The notes below the pieces were generated by a model. The model ran no database searches and had not been told where the DNA came from. It worked only from the letters and a program-made list of their open reading frames with translations. Below, piece by piece: positions 8,607-15,885 of a DNA stretch of 19,085 bases (positions are counted from its first letter, which is position 1; each line of letters starts with the position of its first letter). The position numbers were made by a program, and so were the translations under genes. Source of the stretch: an uncultured Ignavibacteria bacterium (GTDB taxonomy: Bacteria; Bacteroidota; Ignavibacteria; Tepidaquicellales; Tepidaquicellaceae); NCBI GenBank assembly GCA_937974175.1, contig CALJIG010000133.1:1-19085 (forward strand), written 5' to 3'.

Positions 8607-8891
8607 TTATTTCGGTGTAGTGTCCTTTGCTGCAGCAGGTTTTGATTCTGTTTTAGTCTCGGTTTTTGTTTCTGATTTTTTAGATGTCGATGCTTCAGAA
8701 GTATTTTTGTTTTTATAGTCTGTCAGATAAAATCCGCTTCCTTTAAATATAAGTCCTGCTCCACCGCTAACCATTTTTTTCAGAGTTTCTTTTCCGCATT
8801 TAGGGCATTTTGTTAACGGCGCATCTTTCATTGACTGCATCACTTCAATTTCATTTCCGCAGTTCCCGCATCTGTATTCGTATGTCGGCAT
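8607..8891 (-). CDS. FmdB-family zinc ribbon protein
   Basis: Small protein of 94 residues with an N-terminal zinc ribbon of the FmdB regulatory-protein type: MPTYEYRCGNCG start, two CxxC pairs (Cys8/Cys11 and Cys29/Cys32), and the family's GSGFYLTDY segment (51-59). The final ~30 residues are a low-complexity Lys/Thr/Glu/Ser/Ala tail, usual for the family and probably disordered. The family name comes from a putative regulator of a formamidase/amidase cluster, but the molecular role of most members is unknown. It is the last gene of the minus-strand operon, one base after the tubulin-like gene's stop, so the two are almost certainly cotranscribed. Confidence 0.88.
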   Translation of the reverse strand: MPTYEYRCGNCGNEIEVMQSMKDAPLTKCPKCGKETLKKMVSGGAGLIFKGSGFYLTDYKNKNTSEASTSKKSETKTETKTESKPAAAKDTTPK

Positions 8892-8892
8892 A

Positions 8893-11800
8893 TTATAATT
8901 TTAAAAATTGAGATTTAATTTTATTGTACTCTTCTTCGGAAATAAGTCCTTCTTCAAGTGCTGATTTATATTTTTTTAACTCATCCAGTGAAAGTTTTTC
9001 AGTAGATTCGGTTTGTGTTCCGTTTGCTTTTACTTCTGTTTTATTTTCTGTTTTATCAAAATCTTTTATTAAAAGATTCTTCTTTAATTTTCTTTTCTTT
9101 CCGTCACCAATGAGTTCTGTGAAATTTGCAAATTCTCGTTTCTGTTTATGTACTGCGTCAATAAATGCAGGACGTTCTGATTCCTGAATCGATTCTTCTA
9201 TTTCCTTAGAAAGTTCTCTTGCAATTCTGTATTGATACGATTCAAGCTTTCGTTTTTCTTCACCGGCAGATTCTATTTCCATGGGTTTGTAAACTTCATC
9301 ATAATAATATTCGTAAATCAATAACATTTCGGGAAGCTTTCCTGCTTTCATCAATTCTTCTTTTACTTTCTCAGCGTCTTTAAGAATTTTATATCTCAAA
9401 GAATCCTTTCCTTGCTCTTCAAATAATCTGTTTACTAATCTTGATTCTATCCCTAGCTGCTCAATTCTTTTTACGGTAATACCTTCCTGCTTAGTATATT
9501 TATAAATTGCTTTTGAATTTTCATTCTCAGGAATTACATCGAACACTCCGAAAATCATTCCCATTAAATACGCTCTATATGCTTCATTAAGTCTTTTCTT
9601 CTCTTCTTCATTCAGCGGAATAATATCATTATAGATGAATGCATTTTTTGAAATATGCATATCTACATTATGATTATTGCTGAGATGTTTATAATATCCT
9701 TTCAGCTCCTCTGCAATGGTATATGAATAGAATAACGGCAAGCCTGCCCACTCACTATAGAATGTAATGGAGGAATTATCGCCTGAATCTTTGAACTCAA
9801 CACTCGAGCCAATGATAGCTGTTATTAAGCTTTGGAATTTTTTGAAAGAGTCAGTATTTGTTTTTATTCCAACGTAAAATTTCTTTGCAGATTCATCCAG
9901 CTTAAAGCTTCCTGGAATTTCTCTGGTACGCAGCCATGGAAATGCCTGTAAGAACATTCCTTTTATCTTCGATTCGCTTCTTGTCGCATCTTTCTCGAAT
10001 AACATTTCTGTTATGTTGTAATCTTCTCTTATTTTCTCAAACTGCTTCTTGCAAAACTCAACCATCTTATGTTCAATAGCAGATGCATCGCTCTCTCTTA
10101 AAATATTTACAATATCTGTAATATCAGAAGCGCCCATTTCTTTTAGCAGCTGGTAAGATAATTCTTTTAATTTATCAGTTGCATTTGAGCCTGTGCCGAT
10201 GTAACGTATATAATATTCATTCTTCACGTCATCCGGTTCATAAACCATCAGGTTAAAGCTTGTCTCCTGCTTCTGTTTATAGAATTCGTATTTGCGGGTG
10301 AAGTTATCTTTTAAAAGCCCTAAGTTGCCTGTAAGTTTTTTCAGGTCAGCAATTAGGCCGTAAGCAATTACCTTACCTTTATCTGTCTTTTCAGTTTTTT
10401 CAATCAGTTCTAGTATCTTGCTTGCAATTTCTCTTGCATAAACTCGTGCTCTTAATTTTATTAGAGTATTGTAATACTCTTCGAGTAATTTAATCAGCTT
10501 TTCAAGGTTGCCCGTCATTGCTGATTTTCTCAGCGGATTTAATTTCGAGCGTGATTCATCTTCTCTCAGCTCCTGGAATTTTCTCTTTATCTCACCATCG
10601 TATCTTGAAATTATTGTCTGTAAGTCTTTTATCTCTTTATCATACTTCGGTATATAATCAAAGTTGCCGTTCGTTAAAATAAACTGTAATCTTTGTAAAA
10701 GATTTACCGAGTAAAATACACCTCTTGTTGAATCATTTACAAGACTGTTTATCTTTTTCTCAAGCGTGCCTATATAATTATTTTCTCTATCGCCGATTAC
10801 ATCTCTAAAAATTCTGTTCCTGTTTGTAAATATCTGTGAGTAATATATTCCCTGGCGCGTTACGTCGTAATCATCTTTAAAATTGGTATCAAACTTCTGC
10901 TTCTCTGCTAAAATAAATCCTGTCCAGCTATCGCCGCGCTTACCGCTTATTAAATCGTTCTGTAAATTATTTAAAAATCTTTTTATTTCATTTTGAATGG
11001 AAGTCTTATCACCGCTCTTATAAAGCGAATCTAATAACTGATATTTGTTAGTTGTTTCAAGCAGTCCTAGTTCAGGTAAAAACTCCTGCATTAAATAGTT
11101 ATCTATTTCACTCTGAGAGCCTTCTGCATAAGTTAAATAATAATTAACTATGTCTTCGCATAGCTTATATGCGCATGCTGCAATAATTCTATCTGCGGGA
11201 TAAGAAATTGTTGCCTGTCCTAATGTGGAATATTTTCTTGAGAAAGTATTATCTGCGACTGAATTATCTTCGGGATAAAATCTTTGCTTATATTGAACTA
11301 AATTTACTCTTACGCCTCTTTTGTAATTCGCGAAATCTGAATTAGAAAAATCCTGGAATATCGTATCGGCAAGCATTTTGTAAATATCTTTATTGCTGAT
11401 ATCAGAGAGCGATAAGTTCTTTGCATTCTCACCATCGATTAAATATACATCGTCGTAAACCCCGGGCTGAAAAGTATGCTGTTCGTTTTTCTTCCACGAT
11501 ACATTAAATGTATTCTTCAGATTATAATACTCAAGCTCTTTCAATGCTGCGTAGCCGTTTGCAAAAACTCTTTCCTTACCGTATGATTTAAATATATGCG
11601 GAAGCATTAAGTAGCACGAAGATACGGCCTGATTTTTAAAAATATTCCTGATTAAAAATCCCATATCAAGAAACATTCCTGAACCAGTACCGCCGCTGAC
11701 AGAAGAGATAACGTAGATGTTTATCTTATCCGTATTAACATTTCTTATCTTATGTTTATCTTTTACAATGTTGATTGAACGTGAGTCGGTAATTCTTGAC

Positions 11801-12321
11801 TTCGCTGCGGAGAGCTTTGAAACAATTTCATCGTAGTTATGAAAAAATGCAAGACGCGCTGCGGGGCGGATTTGCCCTGCGCCTGTATTCATCGTACCGA
11901 GCTTTGCAATTTCACCTGTAGTGCTAAGCCATTCCTTTATATGTGGAACGTCCTGTATTCTGTAAATGTAATCTGATGGATTTACCGATTGGAAAACTTT
12001 TTCCGATGGAAGAAAATCAATTTCATTGATTAAAAAATCTCGCTCTCGAGCAAGTCCACTTTCCTCTGAAGGAGCGTTATCCGTATCGATGTAAAGATAT
12101 GAAATGATAGGGAAGTCATTCAGCGAGCCGTACTTCTCAACAAACTGTCTGCGTAACCTTAATAATACTTCTTTGCCTGTTCCACCTAAGCCGATAAGTA
12201 TGGTGGGCATAAGCTCCTGAGTTTTTAACTCGAGGGACTTATCTTCCTGGTTGTTTGTTACTGTTTTTTTACCTGATAAATCTGCAAATGAAAACGGGTC
12301 TTTATTTTCGTTAGCTGCCAT
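8893..12321 (-). CDS. Tubulin/FtsZ-like (Tubulin_2) protein with C-terminal SHOCT domain
   Basis: Large protein of 1142 residues, soluble by appearance (no signal peptide or transmembrane helix). Residues ~38-385 carry tubulin/FtsZ-superfamily GTP-binding loops in order: T1 IGLGGTGKE (43-51), T2 YIDTDN (77-82), T3 GAGQIRP (147-153), and the T4 signature SGGTGSG (209-215). A T5/H6-like stretch follows (LPHIF 240-244, then KERVFANGYAAL). I find no NxDxxD catalytic T7 loop, so GTP hydrolysis or polymerisation is uncertain. Residues ~390-1090 are mostly charged and helical. Residues ~1110-1142 (LSLDELKKYKSALEEGLISE...) match the SHOCT domain, a short helical module commonly placed at C-termini. 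The family corresponds to the Tubulin_2/FtsZ-like proteins proposed to remodel membranes; no function is established. It lies in the efp-acc operon, 95 nt after the SDR gene and 1 nt before the fmdB-type gene. The ATG at 12321 lacks a Shine-Dalgarno site. Confidence 0.85.
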   Translation of the reverse strand: MAANENKDPFSFADLSGKKTVTNNQEDKSLELKTQELMPTILIGLGGTGKEVLLRLRRQFVEKYGSLNDFPIISYLYIDTDNAPSEESGLARERDFLINEIDFLPSEKVFQSVNPSDYIYRIQDVPHIKEWLSTTGEIAKLGTMNTGAGQIRPAARLAFFHNYDEIVSKLSAAKSRITDSRSINIVKDKHKIRNVNTDKINIYVISSVSGGTGSGMFLDMGFLIRNIFKNQAVSSCYLMLPHIFKSYGKERVFANGYAALKELEYYNLKNTFNVSWKKNEQHTFQPGVYDDVYLIDGENAKNLSLSDISNKDIYKMLADTIFQDFSNSDFANYKRGVRVNLVQYKQRFYPEDNSVADNTFSRKYSTLGQATISYPADRIIAACAYKLCEDIVNYYLTYAEGSQSEIDNYLMQEFLPELGLLETTNKYQLLDSLYKSGDKTSIQNEIKRFLNNLQNDLISGKRGDSWTGFILAEKQKFDTNFKDDYDVTRQGIYYSQIFTNRNRIFRDVIGDRENNYIGTLEKKINSLVNDSTRGVFYSVNLLQRLQFILTNGNFDYIPKYDKEIKDLQTIISRYDGEIKRKFQELREDESRSKLNPLRKSAMTGNLEKLIKLLEEYYNTLIKLRARVYAREIASKILELIEKTEKTDKGKVIAYGLIADLKKLTGNLGLLKDNFTRKYEFYKQKQETSFNLMVYEPDDVKNEYYIRYIGTGSNATDKLKELSYQLLKEMGASDITDIVNILRESDASAIEHKMVEFCKKQFEKIREDYNITEMLFEKDATRSESKIKGMFLQAFPWLRTREIPGSFKLDESAKKFYVGIKTNTDSFKKFQSLITAIIGSSVEFKDSGDNSSITFYSEWAGLPLFYSYTIAEELKGYYKHLSNNHNVDMHISKNAFIYNDIIPLNEEEKKRLNEAYRAYLMGMIFGVFDVIPENENSKAIYKYTKQEGITVKRIEQLGIESRLVNRLFEEQGKDSLRYKILKDAEKVKEELMKAGKLPEMLLIYEYYYDEVYKPMEIESAGEEKRKLESYQYRIARELSKEIEESIQESERPAFIDAVHKQKREFANFTELIGDGKKRKLKKNLLIKDFDKTENKTEVKANGTQTESTEKLSLDELKKYKSALEEGLISEEEYNKIKSQFLKL

Positions 12322-12416
12322 AAATTTTCATGAATTTAAATGAGGCCTGTTAATTTTAAGTATTAACGTTTTATCCTGTCTAAATGTTCCGTTTGTTATG
12401 TCTGTAAAGAATCTTA

Positions 12417-13208
12417 TTAAAGCTCTACTATGCTTTCACCGCCCGCTAACTGAATTGTATTACCTGTAAGCCAGGCTGAATCCGATTTGTAATTATCTAC
12501 TATAAACTGCGCAATATCTTCGGGAGTTGTTAATCTCTTCGAAGGATTTCTCTGTAATGCATTTGCAATAATTGCATCAGCACCCGGAATTTTATTTAAT
12601 GCCGGTGTAGAAGTAACACCTGCGCAGATAGCATTCACTGCAATCCCTTTGCCGCCAAGTTCCATTGCCAATTGTCTAGTATATGATTCAAGACATGCTT
12701 TTGCTGCAGAGACAACTCCGTAGTATGCAATTTGTCTTGTGCCGCCTGATGAAGTCATGCTGTAGATTTTACCGCCTTTAGTCATAAGTCCGCGTTTCAT
12801 CATTCCCTGTGTCCAGTAAACAAAGCTGTTTGCCATTACATCTAAAGTCATTTCAAGTTGTTTTCTGTTCACTTCATTGTTCGGGTCGTCATCAATAAAT
12901 TTTTTGAGTGAGCCGAATGCTAGCGAGTGAACCATAACTCTTATAGTTGAATCTGAACCATCAAATTTTTCTTTAATCTTATCAAGTGTTTCAGTTCTCT
13001 TTACATCATCAGCAGCATTTAAATTGTAAAAATCTGCTTCAACACCCATGCCCTTTATATCTTCAATTTGCTGCTTCACATCATCCATTGTCGAAGCTCT
13101 GTCTAAGTGAACGCCGATTATATTAACACCATCCTTAGCAAGCGCTAATGAAATTGCTTTTCCGAAACCGCTTGATGCGCCGAGTATTAATGCATAAAAT
13201 TTAGTCAT
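12417..13208 (-). CDS. SDR-family reductase, probable enoyl-ACP reductase (FabI/FabL-like)
   Basis: Short-chain dehydrogenase of 263 residues. Residues 10-16 (GASSGFG) are the Rossmann cofactor loop. The active site has Tyr163 and Lys170 spaced as Yx6K, the spacing of enoyl-ACP reductases FabI/FabL, not the YxxxK of classical SDRs. VHSLAFGS (93-100) resembles the FabI VHSIAF segment, while the C-terminal half (SAAKACLESYTRQLAMEL, then VNAICAG and LTGNTIQLAGG) resembles FabL. The predicted reaction is NAD(P)H reduction of trans-2-enoyl-ACP, the last step of the elongation cycle. Position in the same unit as accB and accC supports fatty-acid synthesis. It starts 11 nt after the small membrane protein's stop. 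It could instead be another divergent SDR; cofactor preference is not evident. Confidence 0.78.
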   Translation of the reverse strand: MTKFYALILGASSGFGKAISLALAKDGVNIIGVHLDRASTMDDVKQQIEDIKGMGVEADFYNLNAADDVKRTETLDKIKEKFDGSDSTIRVMVHSLAFGSLKKFIDDDPNNEVNRKQLEMTLDVMANSFVYWTQGMMKRGLMTKGGKIYSMTSSGGTRQIAYYGVVSAAKACLESYTRQLAMELGGKGIAVNAICAGVTSTPALNKIPGADAIIANALQRNPSKRLTTPEDIAQFIVDNYKSDSAWLTGNTIQLAGGESIVEL

Positions 13209-13219
13209 TAGAAGGGTAT

Positions 13220-13795
13220 TTATTTTGATTTAATAGCTATTATAGTCATAATGAGACTTATTATAAACAGAAAAATCATCACGACCATGAAGGCAGATGA
13301 TGTCCAGAACCCTGCTACAAGTCCCCAGATTATAAAAATCCATATGATAGAAACGACAAAGAATAAATTCCAGCTTAACAGAAGCGACTGCCTTGTCGAA
13401 CGTTTTTTATGAAACGATTTGAAAAGTGTCAGAACAAAAATAAAGAAGAAAAATCCTAGTCCGCCTGCCGAAAGCAAAATGTAAATGAAAAGCTTTGTAT
13501 TAGTAAGTGTGTTTTCAGATACGGGAGCAGTGAGAATAGAATCAGCTTTTTTTACAGTATCTATTATAACGGGAGGCACAACCTGCTGCTGAATAGTTTT
13601 ATTTGTATCAATCGAAAGAGTGTTTACTTTCGTTGTATCTGTTTGTTGTTGTTGCTTCTGGCCTGCAGTTGTATTTTGCTGTGTTGTCTGTTTTTTTGTT
13701 GTGTCAACTTTCGTCGGGAGATTTGGTTTCCCTATTGAAAGCTGTGTTAAACATAATAAAAAAATTACTGCGAATATTTTAAACATGTTTTTCAA
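13220..13795 (-). CDS. Small membrane protein with Gln/Thr-rich exported segment
   Basis: Unrecognised protein of 191 residues. An N-terminal hydrophobic segment (about 4-20) is a signal peptide or anchor; it has a Cys but no proper lipobox. Residues ~25-95 are low-complexity Gln/Thr/Lys, likely disordered and extracytoplasmic. Three strong transmembrane helices follow (about 101-126, 138-162, 166-188), with a basic loop FHKKRSTRQ between the first two, which would face the cytoplasm by the positive-inside rule. It lies between accC (32 nt upstream) and the SDR gene (11 nt downstream), so it is part of the operon. Two possible starts, at 13795 and 13786, differ by three residues. No function assigned; a membrane partner of the downstream tubulin-like protein is speculation. 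Confidence 0.75.
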   Translation of the reverse strand: MKNMFKIFAVIFLLCLTQLSIGKPNLPTKVDTTKKQTTQQNTTAGQKQQQQTDTTKVNTLSIDTNKTIQQQVVPPVIIDTVKKADSILTAPVSENTLTNTKLFIYILLSAGGLGFFFFIFVLTLFKSFHKKRSTRQSLLLSWNLFFVVSIIWIFIIWGLVAGFWTSSAFMVVMIFLFIISLIMTIIAIKSK

Positions 13796-13827
13796 GTTTC
13801 TTGCAAATTTCTATTATATACGTAAAA

Positions 13828-15162
13828 TTATATTCCAAGTTTTTCAATAAAGCTTGTATCGTAATTATTCTTTATAAAGTCTTCATTCTTCATAATTATC
13901 ATGTGGAAAGGAATAGTTGTCTTAATTCCTTCAACGATAAATTCCTCAAGCGCTCGGGACATTTTTTTAATAGCTTCTTCCCTGTTTCTGCCTTTCACGA
14001 TTAACTTACCTATCATTGAATCATAATAAGGAGGAATTTTGTATCCGGTATAGCAATGCGTATCAACTCTTACTCCAAAACCTCCCGGCTGATTGAATGC
14101 CGTTACAAGTCCCGGCGATGGTCTGAAGTTATGCTCATAATCTTCTGCGTTTATTCTGCATTCCATTGCATGACCTTCGAATTTTATCTCGCCTAAGTTA
14201 AGCTCTTCACCGTTTGCAACTCTTATCTGCTCACGTATTAAATCTATTCCTGTTATCTCTTCAGTAACACAGTGCTCAACCTGAATTCTTGTATTCATTT
14301 CCATGAAATAAAAATCTTTGTTTTTATCTACAAGGAATTCAATTGTACCTGCGCCGATATAGTTAACGGCTTTAGCTGCTTTAATCGCAGCTTCACCCAT
14401 TTTGTTCCTGATTTCTTCATTAATAAAAGGAGAAGGAGACTCTTCAATTAATTTCTGATGTCTTCTTTGCACAGAGCAGTCTCTTTCACCAAGGTGAATT
14501 ACATTTCCGTGCTTATCACCTAAAACCTGTATCTCAACGTGTCTTGGATTCTCAACAAACTTCTCTATATAAACATCGTCATTGCCGAAAGCATTTTCAG
14601 CCTCAAGCCTTGCCTGCATATAATTTTTTTCAACGTCTGCAAGGTCGCGCACAATACGCATTCCTTTTCCGCCGCCGCCTGCCGATGCTTTAATCATCAG
14701 AGGTACACCAGTTTTCTGAGCAACTTCAAGAGCTTCTTCGACACTGTTAACGACACCAGTACTTCCAGGTACAACAGGAACTCCTGCTGCAATCATAGTA
14801 TCTTTTGCAAAGGATTTATTACCCATTGCATTTATCATTTCAGGAAGTGGTCCTATAAAATTTAATTTTGAATCTATACATATTTCTGCAAAGTCAGCAT
14901 TCTCAGCTAAGAAGCCATAGCCCGGGTGAATAGCATCTGCATTGGTAATAGATGCTGCAGAAATTATTCTCGGAATATTTAAATAGCTATCCTTGCCCAT
15001 TGCGCCGCCGATACAAACTGCTTCATCGGCAAACTTTACGTGTAATGAATCTTTATCTGCATCTGAGTAAACGGCAACGGTTTTAATGCCCATCTCTTTC
15101 GCAGTCCTAATTATGCGTAATGCTATCTCGCCGCGATTGGCAATGAGTATTTTTTTTATCAT
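13828..15162 (-). CDS. accC: Biotin carboxylase subunit of acetyl-CoA carboxylase
   Basis: ATP-grasp enzyme of 444 residues, full length for AccC. It carboxylates the biotin on AccB with bicarbonate and ATP, the first half of malonyl-CoA synthesis in the cytoplasm. The N-terminal domain begins KKILIANRGEIALRI. Motifs fall at positions matching the E. coli enzyme: Lys116, glycine-rich GGGGKG (162-167), Cys230 and Lys238 in the DCSVQRRHQK segment, Glu288, and catalytic Arg292 in EMNTRIQVEH. It follows accB by 50 nt, the usual bacterial order. Pyruvate or propionyl-CoA carboxylase subunits share this fold, but the separate accB gene and the length favour AccC. The carboxyltransferase genes accA and accD are not in the window. 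Confidence 0.95.
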   Translation of the reverse strand: MIKKILIANRGEIALRIIRTAKEMGIKTVAVYSDADKDSLHVKFADEAVCIGGAMGKDSYLNIPRIISAASITNADAIHPGYGFLAENADFAEICIDSKLNFIGPLPEMINAMGNKSFAKDTMIAAGVPVVPGSTGVVNSVEEALEVAQKTGVPLMIKASAGGGGKGMRIVRDLADVEKNYMQARLEAENAFGNDDVYIEKFVENPRHVEIQVLGDKHGNVIHLGERDCSVQRRHQKLIEESPSPFINEEIRNKMGEAAIKAAKAVNYIGAGTIEFLVDKNKDFYFMEMNTRIQVEHCVTEEITGIDLIREQIRVANGEELNLGEIKFEGHAMECRINAEDYEHNFRPSPGLVTAFNQPGGFGVRVDTHCYTGYKIPPYYDSMIGKLIVKGRNREEAIKKMSRALEEFIVEGIKTTIPFHMIIMKNEDFIKNNYDTSFIEKLGI

Positions 15163-15184
15163 TATAAACTTTTCTGTTTGGTTG

Positions 15185-15207
15185 AAAGAATTAAAACTTA
15201 ATTCTTT
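15185..15207 (-). other. Perfect 10-bp hairpin between accB and accC
   Basis: AAAGAATTAA (15185-15194) and TTAATTCTTT (15198-15207) form a perfect 10-bp stem with a 3-nt loop in the accB-accC spacer. In the direction of transcription (minus) it lacks a following T run, so it is not a convincing terminator. It may be an RNA stability or processing element, or AT-rich chance. Confidence 0.35.
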
Positions 15208-15212
15208 TTTTC

Positions 15213-15695
15213 TTAATTTTTTTCAATTAAGAATAACGGCTGATTGTATTCTACCGGCTGACCATTTTCAACAAGTATTTTCACAATTTTTCCTGATACA
15301 TCTGATTCGATTTCATTCATTAATTTCATAGCTTCGATAATACATAATACGCTTCCTTCACCGACTGTGCTGCCGACCTGTACGTATGAATCTGCATCAG
15401 GAGATGGAGCGCGATAGAACGTTCCTACCATTGGCGAGCGGACTTCATATGTGTTTTCTGATTTCGGAGCTTCTGCAGGTTTTGCATCTGATTTCTTCTC
15501 AATAGAAACCTGAGTTTCAGAAGATGCAGGTGCCTGCATCATTTGCATAGGAGCAGCTGACATCATTCCTGTTACTTTTGGTCTTGGCTTGGATAATCTT
15601 ATTTTGCTTCCCTGTTCTTCAATTTCAAGCTCTGCAAGATTGCTTGAATCGAGCAGTTTTATTAATTTCTTTAAGTAGTTTAAATCAATTTCCAT
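15213..15695 (-). CDS. accB: Biotin carboxyl carrier protein of acetyl-CoA carboxylase
   Basis: BCCP of 160 residues, a normal length. It carries biotin between AccC and the carboxyltransferase. The N-terminal ~40 residues are the helical/strand segment seen in AccB proteins (EIDLNYLKKLIKLLD). Residues ~43-80 are a flexible Met/Ala/Pro/Ser linker, unusually rich in Met (VTGMMSAAPMQMMQ). Residues ~84-158 are the biotinyl domain with the EAMKLMNE motif, so Lys124 is the predicted biotinylated lysine; SPMVGTFYRAPSPD, with the AccB-type thumb region, precedes it. It lies directly upstream of accC on the same strand and downstream of efp, the conserved efp-accB-accC order. A 190-nt spacer with a palindromic repeat separates it from efp. 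Confidence 0.95.
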   Translation of the reverse strand: MEIDLNYLKKLIKLLDSSNLAELEIEEQGSKIRLSKPRPKVTGMMSAAPMQMMQAPASSETQVSIEKKSDAKPAEAPKSENTYEVRSPMVGTFYRAPSPDADSYVQVGSTVGEGSVLCIIEAMKLMNEIESDVSGKIVKILVENGQPVEYNQPLFLIEKN

Positions 15696-15728
15696 TTTTT
15701 ATAATTAATATTTTAAAAAGGAATAAGC

Positions 15729-15869
15729 TTTTTAATTGCCACGCCTTTTAAGGCGTGGGATAATGAATCAGTAAAATTCTGCCCTTCAGGGCAACTGCTT
15801 TAATTGCCCTAAAGGGCAGCACTTGTTTGTTTTTTCTTTACCACGGCTTAAAAGCCGTGGCAATTTTTA
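15729..15869. repeat. Four-hairpin REP-like inverted repeat between efp and accB
   Basis: The element is an imperfect inverted repeat made of four perfect hairpins: 15739-15758 (CCACGCCTT/AAGGCGTGG), 15780-15793 (TGCCCT/AGGGCA), 15805-15818 (TGCCCT/AGGGCA) and 15841-15860 (CCACGGCTT/AAGCCGTGG). The outer pair shares AATTGCCAC on the outside of both arms. The first and last stems differ at paired positions (C-G against G-C), which keeps pairing. It codes for nothing and resembles palindromic repeats found in many copies in Bacteroidota-type genomes, often mobilised by RAYT-type transposases. It will be transcribed within the efp-accB mRNA and could fold strongly there. Confidence 0.8.
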
Positions 15870-15885
15870 TTATTTATATATTCAA

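Noticed and set aside
12311..12331. Six-codon upstream ORF overlapping the tubulin-like start
   Set aside because: An ATG at 12331 (minus) opens a short out-of-frame peptide ending just past the real start; in an AT-rich leader this is expected by chance.
13220..13795. Lipoprotein assignment for the small membrane protein
   Set aside because: The N-terminal Cys is preceded by Leu-Leu and has no Gly/Ala/Ser at -1, so no lipobox is present.
13616..13850. Cys/Val-rich plus-strand frame opposite the Gln/Thr-rich segment
   Set aside because: It is the reverse complement of a low-complexity Gln/Thr region, which automatically yields Val/Cys/Phe codons.
14539..14865. 108-codon plus-strand frame inside accC
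   Set aside because: It is antisense to a fully conserved accC; the Cys/His/Phe-rich product reflects reverse-strand codon bias only.
15729..15869. Possible CRISPR array or riboswitch in the efp-accB spacer
   Set aside because: The units are inverted hairpin pairs, not direct repeats with equal spacers, and no known riboswitch core was recognised.
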